Shown in pieces: positions 1-13,700 of a stretch of DNA of 64,000 nt (positions are counted from its first letter, which is position 1; the number at the start of each line of letters is the position of its first letter). Source of the DNA: Gonatopus flavifemur (lineage: Eukaryota > Arthropoda > Insecta > Hymenoptera > Dryinidae); the NCBI GenBank assembly GCA_018340375.1, contig JAFFJZ010000046.1, forward strand, positions 1,674,001-1,738,000, written 5' to 3'. The position numbers and the translations under genes were made by a program. The notes under the pieces were generated by a model. It did not search any database and had not been told where the DNA came from. It was given only the letters and a program-made list of their open reading frames with translations.

Positions 1-1600
1 CATGTCCGAAGTGGGGATGAAACAATGATATTTGAGCGTTCCTGGGATTGTCATTGCAGCTTCGAAGCGAGTTTTGAGCTTTTCAGCAGTGATTTCATGT
101 TTTGTCTTCGAACTAGAAGGAACAACAGTTTCTGATAGATTCCTCTTTGCCCATGCGTAGAGCGCATCAGTATTGAAAATTTGCTGTCTATACCTCACTC
201 GAAGACTCGCTCGCGCTGCTAGTCGTTTCAGATTACCACCGATACCGTCACAAGGCCCTTTTCCATGAGCGGTTGCATGGAAATGCCATTCAGCTGCTAT
301 TCCAAAATCTTTGTCATGGTACAAAAGATTTTTGGAATAATATCTATCCTTGAAGTACTGAGATGCTCCATCCGGAAAATAGAAAATTTTCCTTGGTTGG
401 AAATGCTCTTTCAGGTACGCTATCATAATTTTTTGTCATTCGTACACAGCGATTGTATCGTGATTCAAATTATTCGACAAAATAGCAATGCTCCGATGAC
501 TGAGTTCGTTCCCTTGTTTGTAGTAAATGACAGCGGTGGAAATTGTCATTTGATCGTTGTTCCAGTGGAAACCCTGTGCAGCATTCTGGGCTACGAACGC
601 ACAATCTTCCGCGAAATCGCATAAAACTAAAAATTCTCCTTCTTGTAAATTACTCTTCAAATTACTCAGGAAAGATGATTGTTGTTTCGCAACGAATGAA
701 TGGAATTTGAGTTCCGAAAGACAGCGAGGAAGTTCTCCTGAAAAATCTTCCGCATCTGCAACTTCAGTACGCAAAGTGCTACGATCAGTCTGTTGCCAAA
801 TTTGATATTCGAGTTTTTCGATGCAATTGTCTTCGAAAACTGTTCGTGAAAAATTCTGGAAACCATCTTAGCCAGGACCTAATAAACATTCATCGAAATA
901 ACATTCGACACATGGATTCTGACATATGAACATTTTAAGAGCATCATGATAAGTGACGATTGGATTATTCGTACCGGATGTCAATTTTTGAATATCTATC
1001 GCATCAAGCATTAAATTGGCATACTCGTGATGGACACAAACGCAAACAGTATGCGTTCCACTAGCACCAGCGAGTACGCAATTACGAGGTCTAAGCTGCG
1101 AGAATGTAGGGAGACTGACAAGAACAGTAGGATTCTGATCTTTGAAAGCAAAATATAATTTTGAGAGATTGCACAGAATCAATCTCCTTTGTACGTACTC
1201 TCGTGATCCGTCTTCTTTCTTAACTGACACAAAGTCTTTCATGCCCGGCATCATACGACTATTTCCGTCATCATTAAAGAAACTCATGATCTTATTTTTC
1301 ATTTCAAAAGCTAAAGCATGACCCTTCCTTGGAGATGGTGACGTTGAAATACCATTTCTTTTACCAGTTCGATAGCTTCCCTAGCTTGGCGTTCAGAAGT
1401 CTCAAACTCGTCAGCAAGTCTCTTCCGACCCCAGGATTTCGGCGCAAGCGTGAGGAGTAATATTTTTTCCGAAGCACTCTGAGAAGTTTTATATTTCTAC
1501 TTGATTTGATCGAGAACCTCCATAGCCGATTCATGTTCCTCGATATTACAATCTCTTGGTTCCTTCTCTAATGGCTGGTAATCAATACCATCATCATCAT
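1..1600 (-). pseudogene. DDE-like transposon protein, copy A (broken, runs off window start)
   Basis: The minus strand carries successive blocks of a widespread animal transposon-derived protein. In order are an HTH-like block (APKSWGRKRLADEFE, about 1450-1400), a block with KDF.SV..EDG and LRPRNCVLAGASGTHTV (1302-1050), LCDFAED (about 615), FPDGASQY (about 350) and ATAHGKGPCDGIGG (about 280-240). The D of DFAED, the D of PDGASQY and the GHGK-type block are the likely catalytic or structural core. The copy is dead: there are in-frame stops near 1499 and at 436-438, and frame changes near 1310-1380 and 775-870. The C-terminus lies beyond base 1. Copies B, C and D in this window share the family. 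I think of Sola-type transposases and of proteins labelled Cc8L18.2-like in arthropods, but neither name is verified. Confidence 0.7.
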
Positions 1601-1779
1601 CCTGAATTATGTGAAACATATCGTAGTAATTAATTGTAATTCACATAATTGTATTATTCATTGTGAGTGATGTACAAATTGTCTTCTCAGCAATTGGAAC
1701 TATGATATCAATACCTCGAGTGATACATGACCGAACGAATCATCTCGTGCATCAATTGGAGGCTCCCCACCAGAACAAG

Positions 1780-2372
1780 CAGGTGCTTTTTTTCTACATT
1801 ACCCACACACTTTTGCGCCGGGGAGGATACTGGGAAACGTTTCTTGTAGATTTGGAGAAATAGTTCTCAAATCACTCGATTTGCATTTGTGGTGGATTTT
1901 GTGCAAAGGGTTACAACAACGATCAACGAAAGTTTGAGTTGCAGACATTTTTGAGAATCAAGAAATGTTGTGTCAATAATGCTGTATTTCATTTATCAAT
2001 TGAATTGCCTACGAACGAACACAATCAAACGGTTGGAAAAGAAAATATTGATTTTCATCACGAATTGCGAATCATATTCAGAATTGAAACAATTTCACTT
2101 ACAATTCAAGATCGTGTCATGATCCGCGATTTTTCGTGTGACATCAAGTTGTATGGAGTATGCGTATAAACAAGGAAAAACGAATGAACATCGTCGATAC
2201 GTTTGATGTATCGAAGATGTTTACAGGATTTGAATTGTTCATCTAATTGAGAAAAATCGATCATAAATTCAAATGAATAGATTTGAGAACTATTTTTCCG
2301 AGTCTACAACAAAAGTTTCCCAACATTCTTCCCGATGCAGAGGTGTGTGGGTTATGCAGCGAAGAAGCCAGT
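1780..2372. mobile_element. small foldback element (non-autonomous)
   Basis: About 80 bases at 1800-1880 (ACCCACACAC ... GAAATAGTTCTCAAAT) reappear inverted at 2277-2352, enclosing about 400 bases with no recognisable coding content. The arms have diverged noticeably. This fits an old MITE; the target duplication was not resolved. Confidence 0.55.
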
Positions 2373-3719
2373 GTATTTCCTAGAGAGCAGAATTATTTCA
2401 TATTTATTACATTATGTATATTCATTCATTCTTATGTTCCCTGATTCCAAGAGCTGTTATTGATGAAGTTTGATGATATAAGGGCACGGTAAAATTGTAT
2501 GAAATCATTGGCATGATTGAAAAATCATATTTTATTGAAAAACAGTTCGTTTCACTTGTATTCCGCGTCAACGGTATGACGAGCCGTATCAGGAGAAAAT
2601 AGGAATATGCGACACGCGCGCTTCAAACCGTTGCCAATGCCAGATGAAATTTTCTTCCCATAGTTTCTCCTCCACGATTCTGAAGCTGAAAAATCCAGCC
2701 TTCAGGTGAGCTAATTCAGAAAAATTTCAAAATTGTCTGAATTGAAAGAAAGTGCAAAAATAAGTTTGAACCCGCTGAATTTGTTGGGAAAATTTTTTTC
2801 CCACAAAAACAGTTTACGCCATTGTGAAGAACAGAAAAAAGCTACGAGACACAATATCAGAAATAATTTTGTAAAAAAATGTAGTTTAAGAAATTATATC
2901 TTCGTTACGGATGGGTTCGAAACGTTAATCGGACTCTTCGTAACTTCGTTTCCAATAATGGAATTTATTGAAAGCAAGAATTTTAATATCAACCCGAGCG
3001 GCGAGGCTGATATGTTGGTTGGCTCTCACCGTCTGAGGCATCGGAATACCTTGCTTCTCGCTCCGGGGGTGGATGAGGACAGGGTCGTGAATGTGTATCA
3101 TTTAAGACAAATTCATTATGGAATATTCAGTATATTCTGCAAAATCATTATGCAGATAGAATTTTACAATAAAAACACGATCCATGTCGTGATTGCAACT
3201 TATCTCATATTGAGGTTTCCATATAGATATAACTTCAATTTGGTGCGACGGACGAGATGAAAGGAAAAGATCGAGATACATTCGGGAAATAGACGCTACA
3301 ACCAGGTAGAATCAGAGTGATGGAAATACGGACTCACCCAAAACTGCGAGCAGATCGCGAACAAAGAGCGTGTGCTAAGATCAGCCGAACTGAGCCGTCG
3401 AACACTCGCCACCTGTTTTCGAGCACGTTCAAAACTACGCGATCGACCCGAAATTTCGAATGTTTTTAAAGAAATTTGAAGGAAATCAATAAAACTGAAA
3501 ATATGACGGCACCGTAGAACCACATAACTCCGCGAATTTAGGAATGTTTCCTTCCTTGCTCTCCCGAACCGACGAATCCGGGGAAAACACGGACTCCAAT
3601 GGCACAGAAAATGGACCTTGGAATATCCATCTCGTGAGCGGAAGGGCCCCCGAATTCTCTCCATAGAATTTTGTCCCTTCATAGCTCAGGGATGGATATT
3701 TAAACGTCAACTTCTTAAT
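2373..3719. other. non-coding stretch, nothing recognised
   Basis: Several short open frames occur on both strands (for example 2733-3260 plus and 3296-3682 minus). None shows a familiar domain, codon bias or splice context. I see no gene here. Confidence 0.4.
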
Positions 3720-3990
3720 TCATTTTACTAGGGGGAAGGATAGACCCCCAGTGGAATTTTCTCTGCCATTGCGCCCGCGAATTCGCCGGAGTGTCAAAGA
3801 GGGGGGGGGGAACAAAGAGGGAAACACCCGGGTGAACTCACCAAGGAAGAACGCGAGGTTAAAAGGTCGGAAGAGGACTGAGGAGTTGGCGTTGCCAAGC
3901 GGCGGCCTCGGGCCCGGAGGGGTTGGTGGGAAATTAGTGGGGGCCAAGAAAAAGAACAAGAGGGAGTTGTATTTTTCCCAGCGCAATCAG
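3720..3990. other. GC-rich patch in AT-rich surroundings
   Basis: This stretch is purine-skewed and clearly richer in G+C than its flanks, with runs such as GGGGGGGGG near 3803. Open frames on both strands over it are low-complexity (Pro/Arg/Gly) and are probably a by-product of composition. A CpG-rich regulatory or 5' exon region is possible but unsupported. Confidence 0.35.
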
Positions 3991-5440
3991 CATTTCAACA
4001 TACCATTGGATTTCGAAGAAATCCGGTGTTAGGTTTCGATGCTGACGAGCCCCGTACGTGCTTTATCGCTGCCGAAGCCAGATTTTTGCTGGCCTCAACA
4101 TCGACATTGCCCGCACGTGGCTTGCCGAGAACAATACAACCAATCACCATGTGAAAAGGAAAAAAATTCGAACTCAATTATTTCATTATTTTGGGAGGAA
4201 TTTTGAGCAAGAAGTTATTGGAAATCTGAGGAAGAAGCCCTTGGCCGAGATCGCCACTCGACAAACTCATCGTGAAATTTGGGAAAAGGGAAGGGAAGGT
4301 GAAGAAGAAAGTGCATAGGGTAGAAAACACTCGTTACACGTGCAGCAAACAGCAACGCGTGCGAGTGCGAGGCCAATAGACCAGAAGGAGAGAAGAAGAA
4401 AGTTGTCTACATCGTGCGACTGACTAGGCAGGCACGATGCAGAGAGAGAAGAGGTAGGCCAGACTTGTCTACACAGCATGTGCATCATGCGATGCACAAT
4501 ACAATGTAGACAAGGAGGGTGAATGGGGGAGGTGAGGATTAGAGAGAGAGGAAAAGTTGAGAGGCGAAGAATTTTTAAGGTCCTCTCGCTTCCGGGGTCG
4601 TGAAGCGTGTGGTCGGGCGAGAGACAGGACAAAAGTCCCGCAATTCGTCCTGAAATAATGTATTCAAACATCATTGAAGGGTCAAAAAATTGCGGGACGT
4701 GACATCTTCAAAAGAGTTGATTGAACGCAATCTGTGAATTTACATGGATGATATTTTGTTTGTGCGAATAAAATCAATCATATATCCGAGATGATAAAAT
4801 TCTCCAAGACTAATATTAAGATAACTTCATACAGATGTTGTACAAATCGTTGTGGATTTTTTCAATAACGCACATAAAGTCAACCGGAATTCAAGTGGAG
4901 ATCTCGAACTATTAATCGAAAAATGCGTTTATAAATTTTGGGGGACTTTATAAAAATTCTCGAAGTGCACTTCAGTTACGCGCTATAAAAAAATGGGGAG
5001 ATTTTTTGAAAAACTAAATCGCCTTTCTCACATGCAAATGCATTCAATCTCATCAAAATAGAAGGGGATCAGCAATTCCTATTGTTTCACACTTAAATAC
5101 AAAAGTGGGTTACGCATGAGTTTCCAAATTTCTAACTGGGTCTTTTTCCATCTTGCACGAATATTATCATACATATTTTTGTGTGGTTTCGCATGCTCAT
5201 TCATATGCCATTGGTTAAATACCGATCAAAACTACAGGACGGTGGGTATTTGTGAAAAATTGATGGAAAACAACAAATTTGCTCCAAAATACCATACTTC
5301 GAGCCCGTTGTGGCACCACCTAATCATATCCGATTGGTCTGAAATTTTTACCAGTTAATTTTTTTAGCAAATGGAAACACTTTGGGTGGCGTGACTGGAG
5401 AAATTCCACCATCGCCTTTTTTTAGGCCACCCTGATATAT
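3991..5440. other. non-coding stretch, purine-rich then AT-rich
   Basis: 4280-4620 is GA-rich with AGAGAG runs. The rest is AT-rich, ending in a TATATATG run at about 5432-5452, next to the copy B element. No gene recognised. Confidence 0.4.
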
Positions 5441-6110
5441 ATGTATATATATGCATTCTCTGTCAAATCAGGCCCCCTGTCATCGTGATTTTCGAGCTAC
5501 ATGAGTTTATAAGGGCTCAAAATTTTCTTCGAAGTCTCTACTTTTCAATGCCGTGTGGTATTTCTCGAAATTCATGATGGTTGCTCCAATATGGCGGCCT
5601 GAAGGAAAAACCTGCCAAAAAACTTGATAGATATGGACGATGAATGGAGTAAAATGTGCAAAGTGAAGTGTTTCATTGGCCAAGACTGTGATTAAGACTC
5701 CCCCAGATATACTGAATAGAAAGTTGAATGAGAATTTTCGAAATTCAAGATGGCGGAGCCAATACGGCGGTCAAAGAATTCCTTATGCCTCTGATTCCGA
5801 TGAAAATTGATATTGAAAGGTTTTCGACCCTGCTGATCACGAAGCCGGGGTCAGATTTCCGAAATTCGGAATGGGGGATCCAATATGGAGGTCAAAAAAT
5901 TCCGAATTTCTCTAATTCTGATGAAAATTGATATTGGAAGGTTTTTGACCCTCCTCATCACGAATCTGGAGTCAGATTTCCAAACTCCCGAATGGCGGAT
6001 CCAATATGACGGTCAAAAAATGCCAAATTCCTTTGATTCTGATGAGAATTGATTCCAGAGGATTGTAGAATTTGCTTATTATGAATTTGAAATCAGATTT
6101 CACAAAGTGA
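5441..6110. repeat. tandem repeat of about 122 bp with ATGGCGGATCCAATATGGCGG-like core
   Basis: Degenerate units recur with the core ATGGCGG.GCCAATA.GGCGG at about 5590, 5749, 5869 and 5994, giving spacings of about 120-125 bases after the first. Each unit also has a GATGAAAATTGATATTG block. The array lies 3' of the copy B coding remnant, in the same relative place as the inverted array at 28455-29130 next to copy D. A further pair of degenerate units lies at 46975-47290. Confidence 0.75.
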
Positions 6111-6960
6111 GAATCGTTGAACGAATATGCTTCTTTCGCCTGCATATTTGGCTGCCGTCGGCATTAGTTTTACCCAATGTGCATCACGAGGAGGTTGCGC
6201 GATCGGACTTTGCACATCATTTGGCCCTGAAGAGGCCGATTTTCGTTGACGCCGGTATGCGCACGCGGGCGTGTATGTACGTGCGTGTATCATCCAAGAG
6301 CCTCTCACTTCTGTTGGTATGGCCACCAAACCGTTTCACTCGAATCATTGGAGTACCTTTTGATCAAAACTCCATTATCAGACTCGACAATCAACCCATG
6401 GTTCTTAATAATTTCCGGCACTGGTTGAACGTTATCGAATCTTTCATTAAGTTTTCTTCGCATCTTTTCATGTCGAGCCTTAGAAACGTAACAAACCATT
6501 ATATTTCGGAAATGATTTTTGGCCCACTTGTGAAGAGCTTGAGGTGTGAGGATTGTGGCTTCCGGTTCGGCAATTAGACTCGCTTCAAAAGCTCCTCTCT
6601 TAAACGTTGCACCGATCCCATCGTAAGCACTTTCACTATGAGCCGTGGCACTGTAATGCCATTCAGCTTTGATATCGAAATTTTCGGCATGATGTATCAA
6701 AGTAGCAGTTTGAAACCTATTTCTGAAATGTTGGTTTGCCCTGTCAGTCATGTATATTATTTTTCTAACATTTCCGATTTCCTTTCTAATTTCGGGAATC
6801 AACAACGTTTTGCACGGTATCGTGTTCCAAATTTTCTGATAAAAGGATAAAACTCTTGTGCTTCAATTGGTTCCCGTCCTTCAAATAACAAACCACAGGA
6901 AACACAGTACACTGATTGTTCTCGAAATGAAATGCTTGAGAGGCATCTTGGCAAACAGCC
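6111..6960 (-). pseudogene. DDE-like transposon protein, copy B (C-terminal part, frameshifted)
   Basis: The minus strand encodes the C-terminal half of the copy A/D family, from CQDASQAFHF (about 6955) through TDRANQHFRNRF to SSETVWWPYQQK with a stop at 6305. Compared with copy D it lacks about 14 bases just upstream of 6805, which breaks the frame between HDT and LIPEIRKEIGN. The block that reads ATAHGKGPCDGIGG in copy A is ATAHSESAYDGIGA here, a change shared with copy D. The 5' part is missing beyond about 6960. The whole 5441-6960 segment matches 27599-29130 in opposite orientation. Confidence 0.75.
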
Positions 6961-7157
6961 CTGCTGAAAATCGGAACTCCGAGTAAGAGTGAACGAAGCG
7001 TGACTGGGAACGTTACCCAAAAGTCAACACAACGCACACAGAAAGTCAATGAAAACGGGCCTTGAAGTCCGTACGGGGGGAATTGAAACAATTGAAGCGT
7101 GTAGAAAATTACTCTGCAGCGAAAGTAACCGAAAAGTCGAGCGAAGGTTTATCTAAA
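6961..7157. other. flank upstream of copy B, nothing recognised
   Basis: This short unmatched stretch lies between the 5' truncation of copy B and the next foldback. No gene seen. Confidence 0.4.
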
Positions 7158-7411
7158 AGCCTAGGCACAAAGACAGAGGAGACGTAAACGTAAACGTTCA
7201 CAGATGCGCAGAACCCCATAAGGCCTAGACACACAAGCACGTAAACGTGATCGTAAGAAACGGAAGGCTGCGCAGATCTCGTATACGGTTCCTGCGCAGC
7301 CGTTAACGTCTACGTTTCCCGTTTTCCTGCGTATGTAGCCAGACCTGTATTTGGTTTTTACGCAGCCTTTTACGTTTCCGTTCATGTTTATGCAACTTAT
7401 GTGCTTAGGCC
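7158..7411. mobile_element. palindromic MITE (about 250 bp)
   Basis: GCCTAGGCACA at 7159 is mirrored by TGTGCTTAGGCC ending near 7411. Both arms contain repeated ACGTAAACG-type motifs that pair with CGTTTACGT-type motifs. There is no coding capacity. The TIR resembles Harbinger-like GGCC ends, but the target duplication was not resolved. Confidence 0.6.
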
Positions 7412-8006
7412 ATAAAAAATCGTGGAAACGCGGAAGTACCGTATTTGGCATATAACTTCATGCATATGAATCACACGAAAAAAGACAGAAAATTTTCAAA
7501 AGAGAACATGGAATATAAATTGATGCAAGTGAGTTTTCTACACACACATTTCAAATACACTTTATATCACTCTAATTTCCTGTAGGTCAAATTATACAGA
7601 ATTGAAGAATTCGAATCAATTCCGCTAAGTGGGATTTTCTTGAATGTTATCACAAATATTCTCAATTTGATACCTTATAGACGACGTCGAATTAAGTTCT
7701 ATATACCATTCAGAAGCTCTTTTCAAGAACTTTCCATTGACCTGCGCAACTCAATTCCGTATTTTGAGCACTTACGCCTTTTTTTCAAAACCTCATCGAT
7801 ATTATCAATCGAATTAGGATCATTGAGATCCTTTGAAAGTAATTGTAGTCAATTTGGATTCAACAAAAATTGGAAAATTCCATTTTTTTCATTTCGTGGG
7901 ATTTTTCTTGGTGTATAAGGAAAGTATACTCCATTATGAAATAAATTTTCATTCAATGACATAATTCTTTTGAAAATGATTATTTCGAGTTATATATATA
8001 TATATA
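7412..8006. other. AT-rich spacer, no gene
   Basis: Open frames here (for example 7640-7918 plus) have biased AT-rich composition and no recognisable domain. It ends in a TA microsatellite abutting the element at 8007. Confidence 0.4.
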
Positions 8007-9856
8007 CAGGGTGATTCAAAATTCCCGCACTCTTCTTTGGGGGTAGATTCCTGATGGAATTCTGAAACGATTTGTCCTTTTGCACAATGCTCTCCAACGC
8101 ATAATTTCCGAGATATAATTAATCAAAGTTGACTAATTATGAGGTGGATCCATCGGTCATTCAGGAGCGTCATAACAGAACAAGAGAGGAAGGTGCTTGC
8201 AGAGGGCGCTCATACGATCAGCTGATCGGTATAATCGATACGATTTACCAACATACAAATTGGTAAATTCTCTATGTGGAACGATTGAATTCGTCGACAC
8301 TGTGGAAAAATTGATTATTGTCATGAATTCTCATCACGATATGCTGTAGGTGAAAGTTGTAATTTCAGTAATGATTTTCATTACGCAGACAAATGTAAAA
8401 TAGTGTTATTTCGTAGGGATAGGGATTCAAGTGGGAGAAAAAAGTATAACTACTCGTTTTCAATCAGAATTTTCATGTAAAGATGAAAACACGAGAATTT
8501 TCATTCATCCGATACCCAATTTGAACGCTTTGATTAGTAAGTTTAACCCAAGAGATTGGATTCCGAATCCTGTGTTCTGATTGGTCGAGAATCAATGTAT
8601 GTTAGATCAATCCTCGGCCGTTTCAAATGATTCTTCCGAAGAATGTGTTTTCGACTTATCCCAACCACAACATTGAACAATGATGAATTTATTCGAATTC
8701 ACCCTTTTTACATCATTCGATGATTATAAAGGGTTTATCGAACGTTAATAACTTACTTCAACTTGCAGAATCCATCAATTTTGACGAAAATACAAGGTGT
8801 GACATCGTATACGACCCAATCATTGCACTTGATTGACATTGTAATCACATACGGTTTGTTTAGCTTAAATCAACCATTCGTGATACGAATCAACCAATCA
8901 GGTGACAGCTCGAAACAGTTTCATTCAAAGCACATATGACTTCAAAGGGCATATTGTTATTCCAAATGGAAAAAGAATTGTCTTTGAAGATCAACCAAAT
9001 CCGTCCTTTTAGGACGAATACATTTTCCAAACGTAGAAACGCGCTCGAACTTGCACACAATTTGAATTAGATTTTGATTTGAACATGAATGATTTTGAGT
9101 GATCTCAAGTAAGTTATTAACGTTCGATAAACCCTTTATAATCATCGAATGATGTAAAAAAGGTGAATTCGAAGAAATTTATCATTGTTCAATGTTGTGG
9201 TTAGGATAAGTCGAAAACACATTCTTCAGAAGAATCATTTGAAACGGCCGAGGATTGATCTAACATTCATTGATTCTCGACCAATCAGAATACAGGATTC
9301 GGAATCCAATCTCTTGTGTTAAACTTACTAATCAAAGCGTTCAAATTGGGTATCGGATGAATGAAAATTCTCATGTTTTCTTGTTTACATGAAAATTCTG
9401 ATTGAAAACGAGTAGTTATACTTTTTTCTCCCACTTGAATCCCTATCCCTACGAAATAACACTATTTTCCATTTGTCCGCGTAATAAAAATCATTACTGA
9501 AATTACAACTTCCACCTACAGCATATCGTGATAAGAATTCATGACAATAATCAATTTTTCCACGGTGTCGACGAATTCAATCCTTCTACATAGAAAATTT
9601 ACCAATTTGTATGATGGTAAATCGTATCGATTAAACCGATCAGCTGATCGTATGAGCGTCCTCTGCAAGCATCTTCCTCTCTTGTTCTGTTATGACGCTC
9701 CTGAATGACCTGAATCCACCTCATAATTAGTCAACTTTAATTAATTATATCTCGGAAATTATGCGTCGGAGAGCATTGTGCAGAAGGACAAATCGTTTTA
9801 GAATTTCATCAGGAATCTACTCCCAAAAAAGAGTGCGGGAATTTTGAATCACCCTG
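8007..9856. mobile_element. 1.85-kb foldback element with CAGGGTG/CACCCTG ends
   Basis: The left end (CAGGGTGATTCAAAATTCCC) is mirrored by the right end (GGGAATTTTGAATCACCCTG), and the match continues inward almost to the centre near 8930. The element is therefore nearly one long palindrome with arms of about 0.9 kb. Both ends sit in TA runs, consistent with a TA target as used by IS630-Tc1-mariner elements. No transposase is encoded. The 7-base terminus is shared with four elements between 35.6 and 44.1 kb, so it may depend on a transposase of that group. Confidence 0.85.
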
Positions 9857-10589
9857 TATATATATATATATATATATACAATTCTAAAAATTCAAATAAA
9901 ATTCTATAGCATCATCATAACAGTTGTGGTTTGTATCTCAATTGTTGATCTTCAACAATTGAAGAATTTTTTATTTTCGAAAAACAAATTAAAATACATG
10001 AATTCCAAGTAATCACCTTGATGGAAAAATTTTCTGAAATTTTCTATGAAAATTCAGAGTTGAATTCCAGTGTGACGTTTGGAATTCGTCTAAATTTTTC
10101 AGTGTTCAAAAAAATTGAAAAAATTTTTCCACAGTTTTTGATATTCTATTAAATTTTTCCAAAAGTCTTCTCAAGCTTTTTAGGGAAATTTCGACTTTCT
10201 CAGTCAAGCTCAAAGGAATTCGTCCAGATTTTTAAAGGATTCTTTCTTATCAAAGTGATTTGAAATTAAAAAAAATATATATATACATAATCAATATTTT
10301 TTGATTTGAAGAATTAGTTTGGATTCTCAATAACATATTGATGATATTCGCTACAGTGTAACATTTGAAATCAGAATATAAAAGTAGTTCGAAGAATGTT
10401 AATAATTTTTCAGGAAAAAAATCGACTATGAATAATCAATCCACATTGAAGTTTTTTTCACTAGATTTGAGGTAATCACATTTGAATAGATTCGGTCTTG
10501 GAGTCTAAAATAGTTCAGTTTCGGTGTATTTAGTCAGATAATTCCTCGACGGAAGGCTGTTTCCCATCGCTTTGAAAAGAATGAGTTGA
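9857..10589. other. AT-rich non-coding flank
   Basis: Homopolymer-rich sequence with many TGAATTC/AAATTTTT words and no open frame of note. It is the 3' flank of the candidate gene ending at 10590. Confidence 0.4.
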
Positions 10590-10761
10590 TCAAGCATAAC
10601 CATCTTCTGTTCCGTTCATAGAGTCAATTATCCCAGTTACAGGATCCAGCAATGCTTCAGGTTCTTCTTTTTCCCATTCTCCGGTAAAAGGATCCAACAG
10701 TGGCCTTAAATTATATTCTGATGAATGAAGGTGTCTTGCATCATCATTATGCACTATTAGA
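10590..10761 (-). CDS. exon 7 (terminal) of the unrecognised gene
   Basis: It starts after a TGTAATAG acceptor and ends at a TGA. It encodes an acidic tail with an internal near-repeat, LLDPFTGEWEKEEPEALLDP. The acceptor's pyrimidine tract is poor; support comes mainly from phase and the clean open frame. Confidence 0.5.
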
Positions 10762-13700
10762 CTATTACATACATCCACCCCAATCAATTCATCAGTGAGC
10801 ATGAACCGGCATTTATTTTCAAAACGAGATTATATCGTACGCACATGAATATGATATATTGTTATATCACATGTTGAGGTTTACTTGAAAAATAAAAAAT
10901 ACAAAAATAAATCAATCAATGAAATAAAATTCATTGCGAGAAAGAAAATTATCATTTGCAATTCTATGAGAAAAAGTGAGATATCTTCCAAAAATATAGT
11001 TCCAATTATTGTGAAAATGTGAGATGGTATCCTTATAGCACAATGTGTCTCTTGGACGTTTCCTGAAAGTTCAGGAAGCCTGCTCGACGTTTCATGAACC
11101 TCCCATCACCGTTCCAGTTCCAGACGTTTTGCTGTCTGGGTAGTTAACCATTGATAAGAGAAAAATGATACCATCGCAGCTTTATTCAAATGTGTAGCTC
11201 AGCAGAATGTGTTGAAACATCAATTTGTTGATATATAATGAAAATTTCAATTGTGTCTAGACGGATCAATCTTCAAAAATTTGGGATATCCCTGGACACC
11301 TTACACAGCGCACTCACCGATGTCCACGCTGTGCCTCTGTGAAGGCGTGGATATAAGGTGAAGAAACGAAAAAGCAGCTCCGCGTAACAAAAGTTCCAAA
11401 AACAAGATCTCATTGAATTCTCCAAAGACTCTGTTATGCTGAAATTTGAGTGATTCATCTTGTGGTCCAGAGAGTATTCAATGAGATCTTTTTTCTGGAA
11501 CTTTTGATATCTGGGAACGTACAGGCAACGGAGGAATGTTATACATGTAAAAATATCCAGAGTTTGGGGTATCTGTGGATATATGATACAAATTTCTTCT
11601 GATACCGAAAAAACAAGAGATCAGAAAAACCCCAATCATGTAGAAGATAGTTCACAAGCTCCCAAACACTGAAATGATTTCAACAAGATAGATATGTTCA
11701 AGAAAGGTCAAGAACACCAATAATATGTGAGTACTGAATAAGATTTGAGGATCTTGTGGATTTTGAGTATTTGGTTGAATCGCGAAACTATAATTATCAG
11801 AGTGCTGTTGTCGGGTGCAGAATATATGAGAAATTTCATACCAAACAATTATATCACAATTTGACTGCGAAGAATTTTCTTCGATGCTTTGCGTTTCTTT
11901 ACTTGGGCGTTCCTTATTCCTTCTCCCTCTCTTTCCGCACATATCAAATGCCTTATCTGATGAAGTAGCTGGCAAACGTTTAACTGCACCCTTCGGAGCC
12001 ATCTCTAAGGAACCTTGTTTTTTCATAAACTCATCAAAATGCACTGAAACATGAAGCAAAAATTCACATAGAAATGGAGTTCTCACCCACGATCACGAAA
12101 ATATATACTTTAGGATGCCTCCGATTGCGCAAGCCCTTGGCCGCAGGGGCCATGATTCAACCAATAGGAATTCAGTTTCCTGGCCCCATGGGCTAGCTCC
12201 TGCCTGCAATCGGGAGCATCCACAATCGAGTACAGGAAATTTCAATACAGAATTTTCAAGTGGTCATTCTTACATACGTCTGTAAGATATCTTAGTTCAT
12301 TTTAGGAACATACCTTGAGCAACTTGTATGAATGCTGAGAGAAATCTACCAAGGCCAGGAGTTCTAGGTCTGCAACGATACAATTCAGCTTCCTTGTTAA
12401 AAACTCCAACTAAAGTGTTTCTATACCACTCATTGAATCATGTGGTTTCATTCATTGTATCCCAGGCTATAATGTGGCACTTATAATTGTATCCAAGATC
12501 CACCTGCGAGACGGTAATTCTTGTAAAACACTCATCTCCACCAAAGTAATTCCTTTTACAAAAATTCCATTCAAACATCGAAGAAATTCAAGAATCAATG
12601 TAATCAATCAATGGAATCAATGTGACTCTGTGTGTCTCACAGAGTGTTCTCTAAGATATTTTTAAAGATAAAGAAAATGCACTTTTGAGAATTTTAACAG
12701 TAAATCATAAATTCAGTACAGTGTTGACATGATTATGAATTAATATAAATTAAAGAATGTACACTTTAGTTGAATGAATGTATCAAATTTCTCAAATCAA
12801 ATTGGACTGGATTTGGCATCAACGTGGTACATTTTTCCATGAAGTTCTGTGAGATGCAGTGGGTTCACATTGAAAACGTTATTAAATCTAGCCCAATTTG
12901 ATTGAAGAGTTCCCAATTGACTTCAAGTACAACACTGTACAAGATTATACAAAATACTGCAAGATTCAATGAGGTTTTCCCAACTAGGACAGCATTTTCA
13001 ATCAATCTCATGATATACTGGGAACACTTCCTTAATAATCGGTATTGAACACTCACATGATCCTCTGTTATCTCTAAACCGTGTAGAAGTTTCTTTTCAT
13101 TCCCCTCCTTTTCACTCAAAGCATTCACAAGAGCGCTGGTGGGCTTATTCTGATTCACTGCATGGAAATTCATTTTTTTTACAACTTAACAATCAAATTG
13201 GAAGTACTTTCGAATTTCAATGAAATTGTTATTGAAATTATAACCCGGTAAAAAATGATTGGACTGGTCAGATCTGATTTTTGGGTAAATCGGAACAGGT
13301 CTATTGACATCAGAAACACTTCAATGTTAGTTTGCATTTGTCAATGCGCATGTTCAAATTTGGATTCATGCATGGGAAAATATCACGAAATTGTTGATAA
13401 TTGAACACAAATTCACAATTCAATCCAGATCTACCCAGATCAGTCAGGATCTAGTCAGATGTACTGAAATCTGAATATATCCAATCGGATCTTGTAAACT
13501 CAAATTGAGATCTACATAGATCTGATGCAATGTACATAGATCTAATGATTCCTGCCCAGGAAGTTATATGGATTGGTCAAACTTGGTTATAATTTATACA
13601 TTTTCATAAAAATAATAAACAATACTCACCCAAGTCAGATATTTGTTTATTCATGATTTTGAGGCAATTCATGACGTTTTTTTCAAATATGCCTCTATCA

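Noticed and set aside
3720..4032. Opposing open frames over the GC-rich patch (88 and 93 codons)
   Set aside because: Low-complexity composition explains both. No domain, splice context or conservation could be shown.
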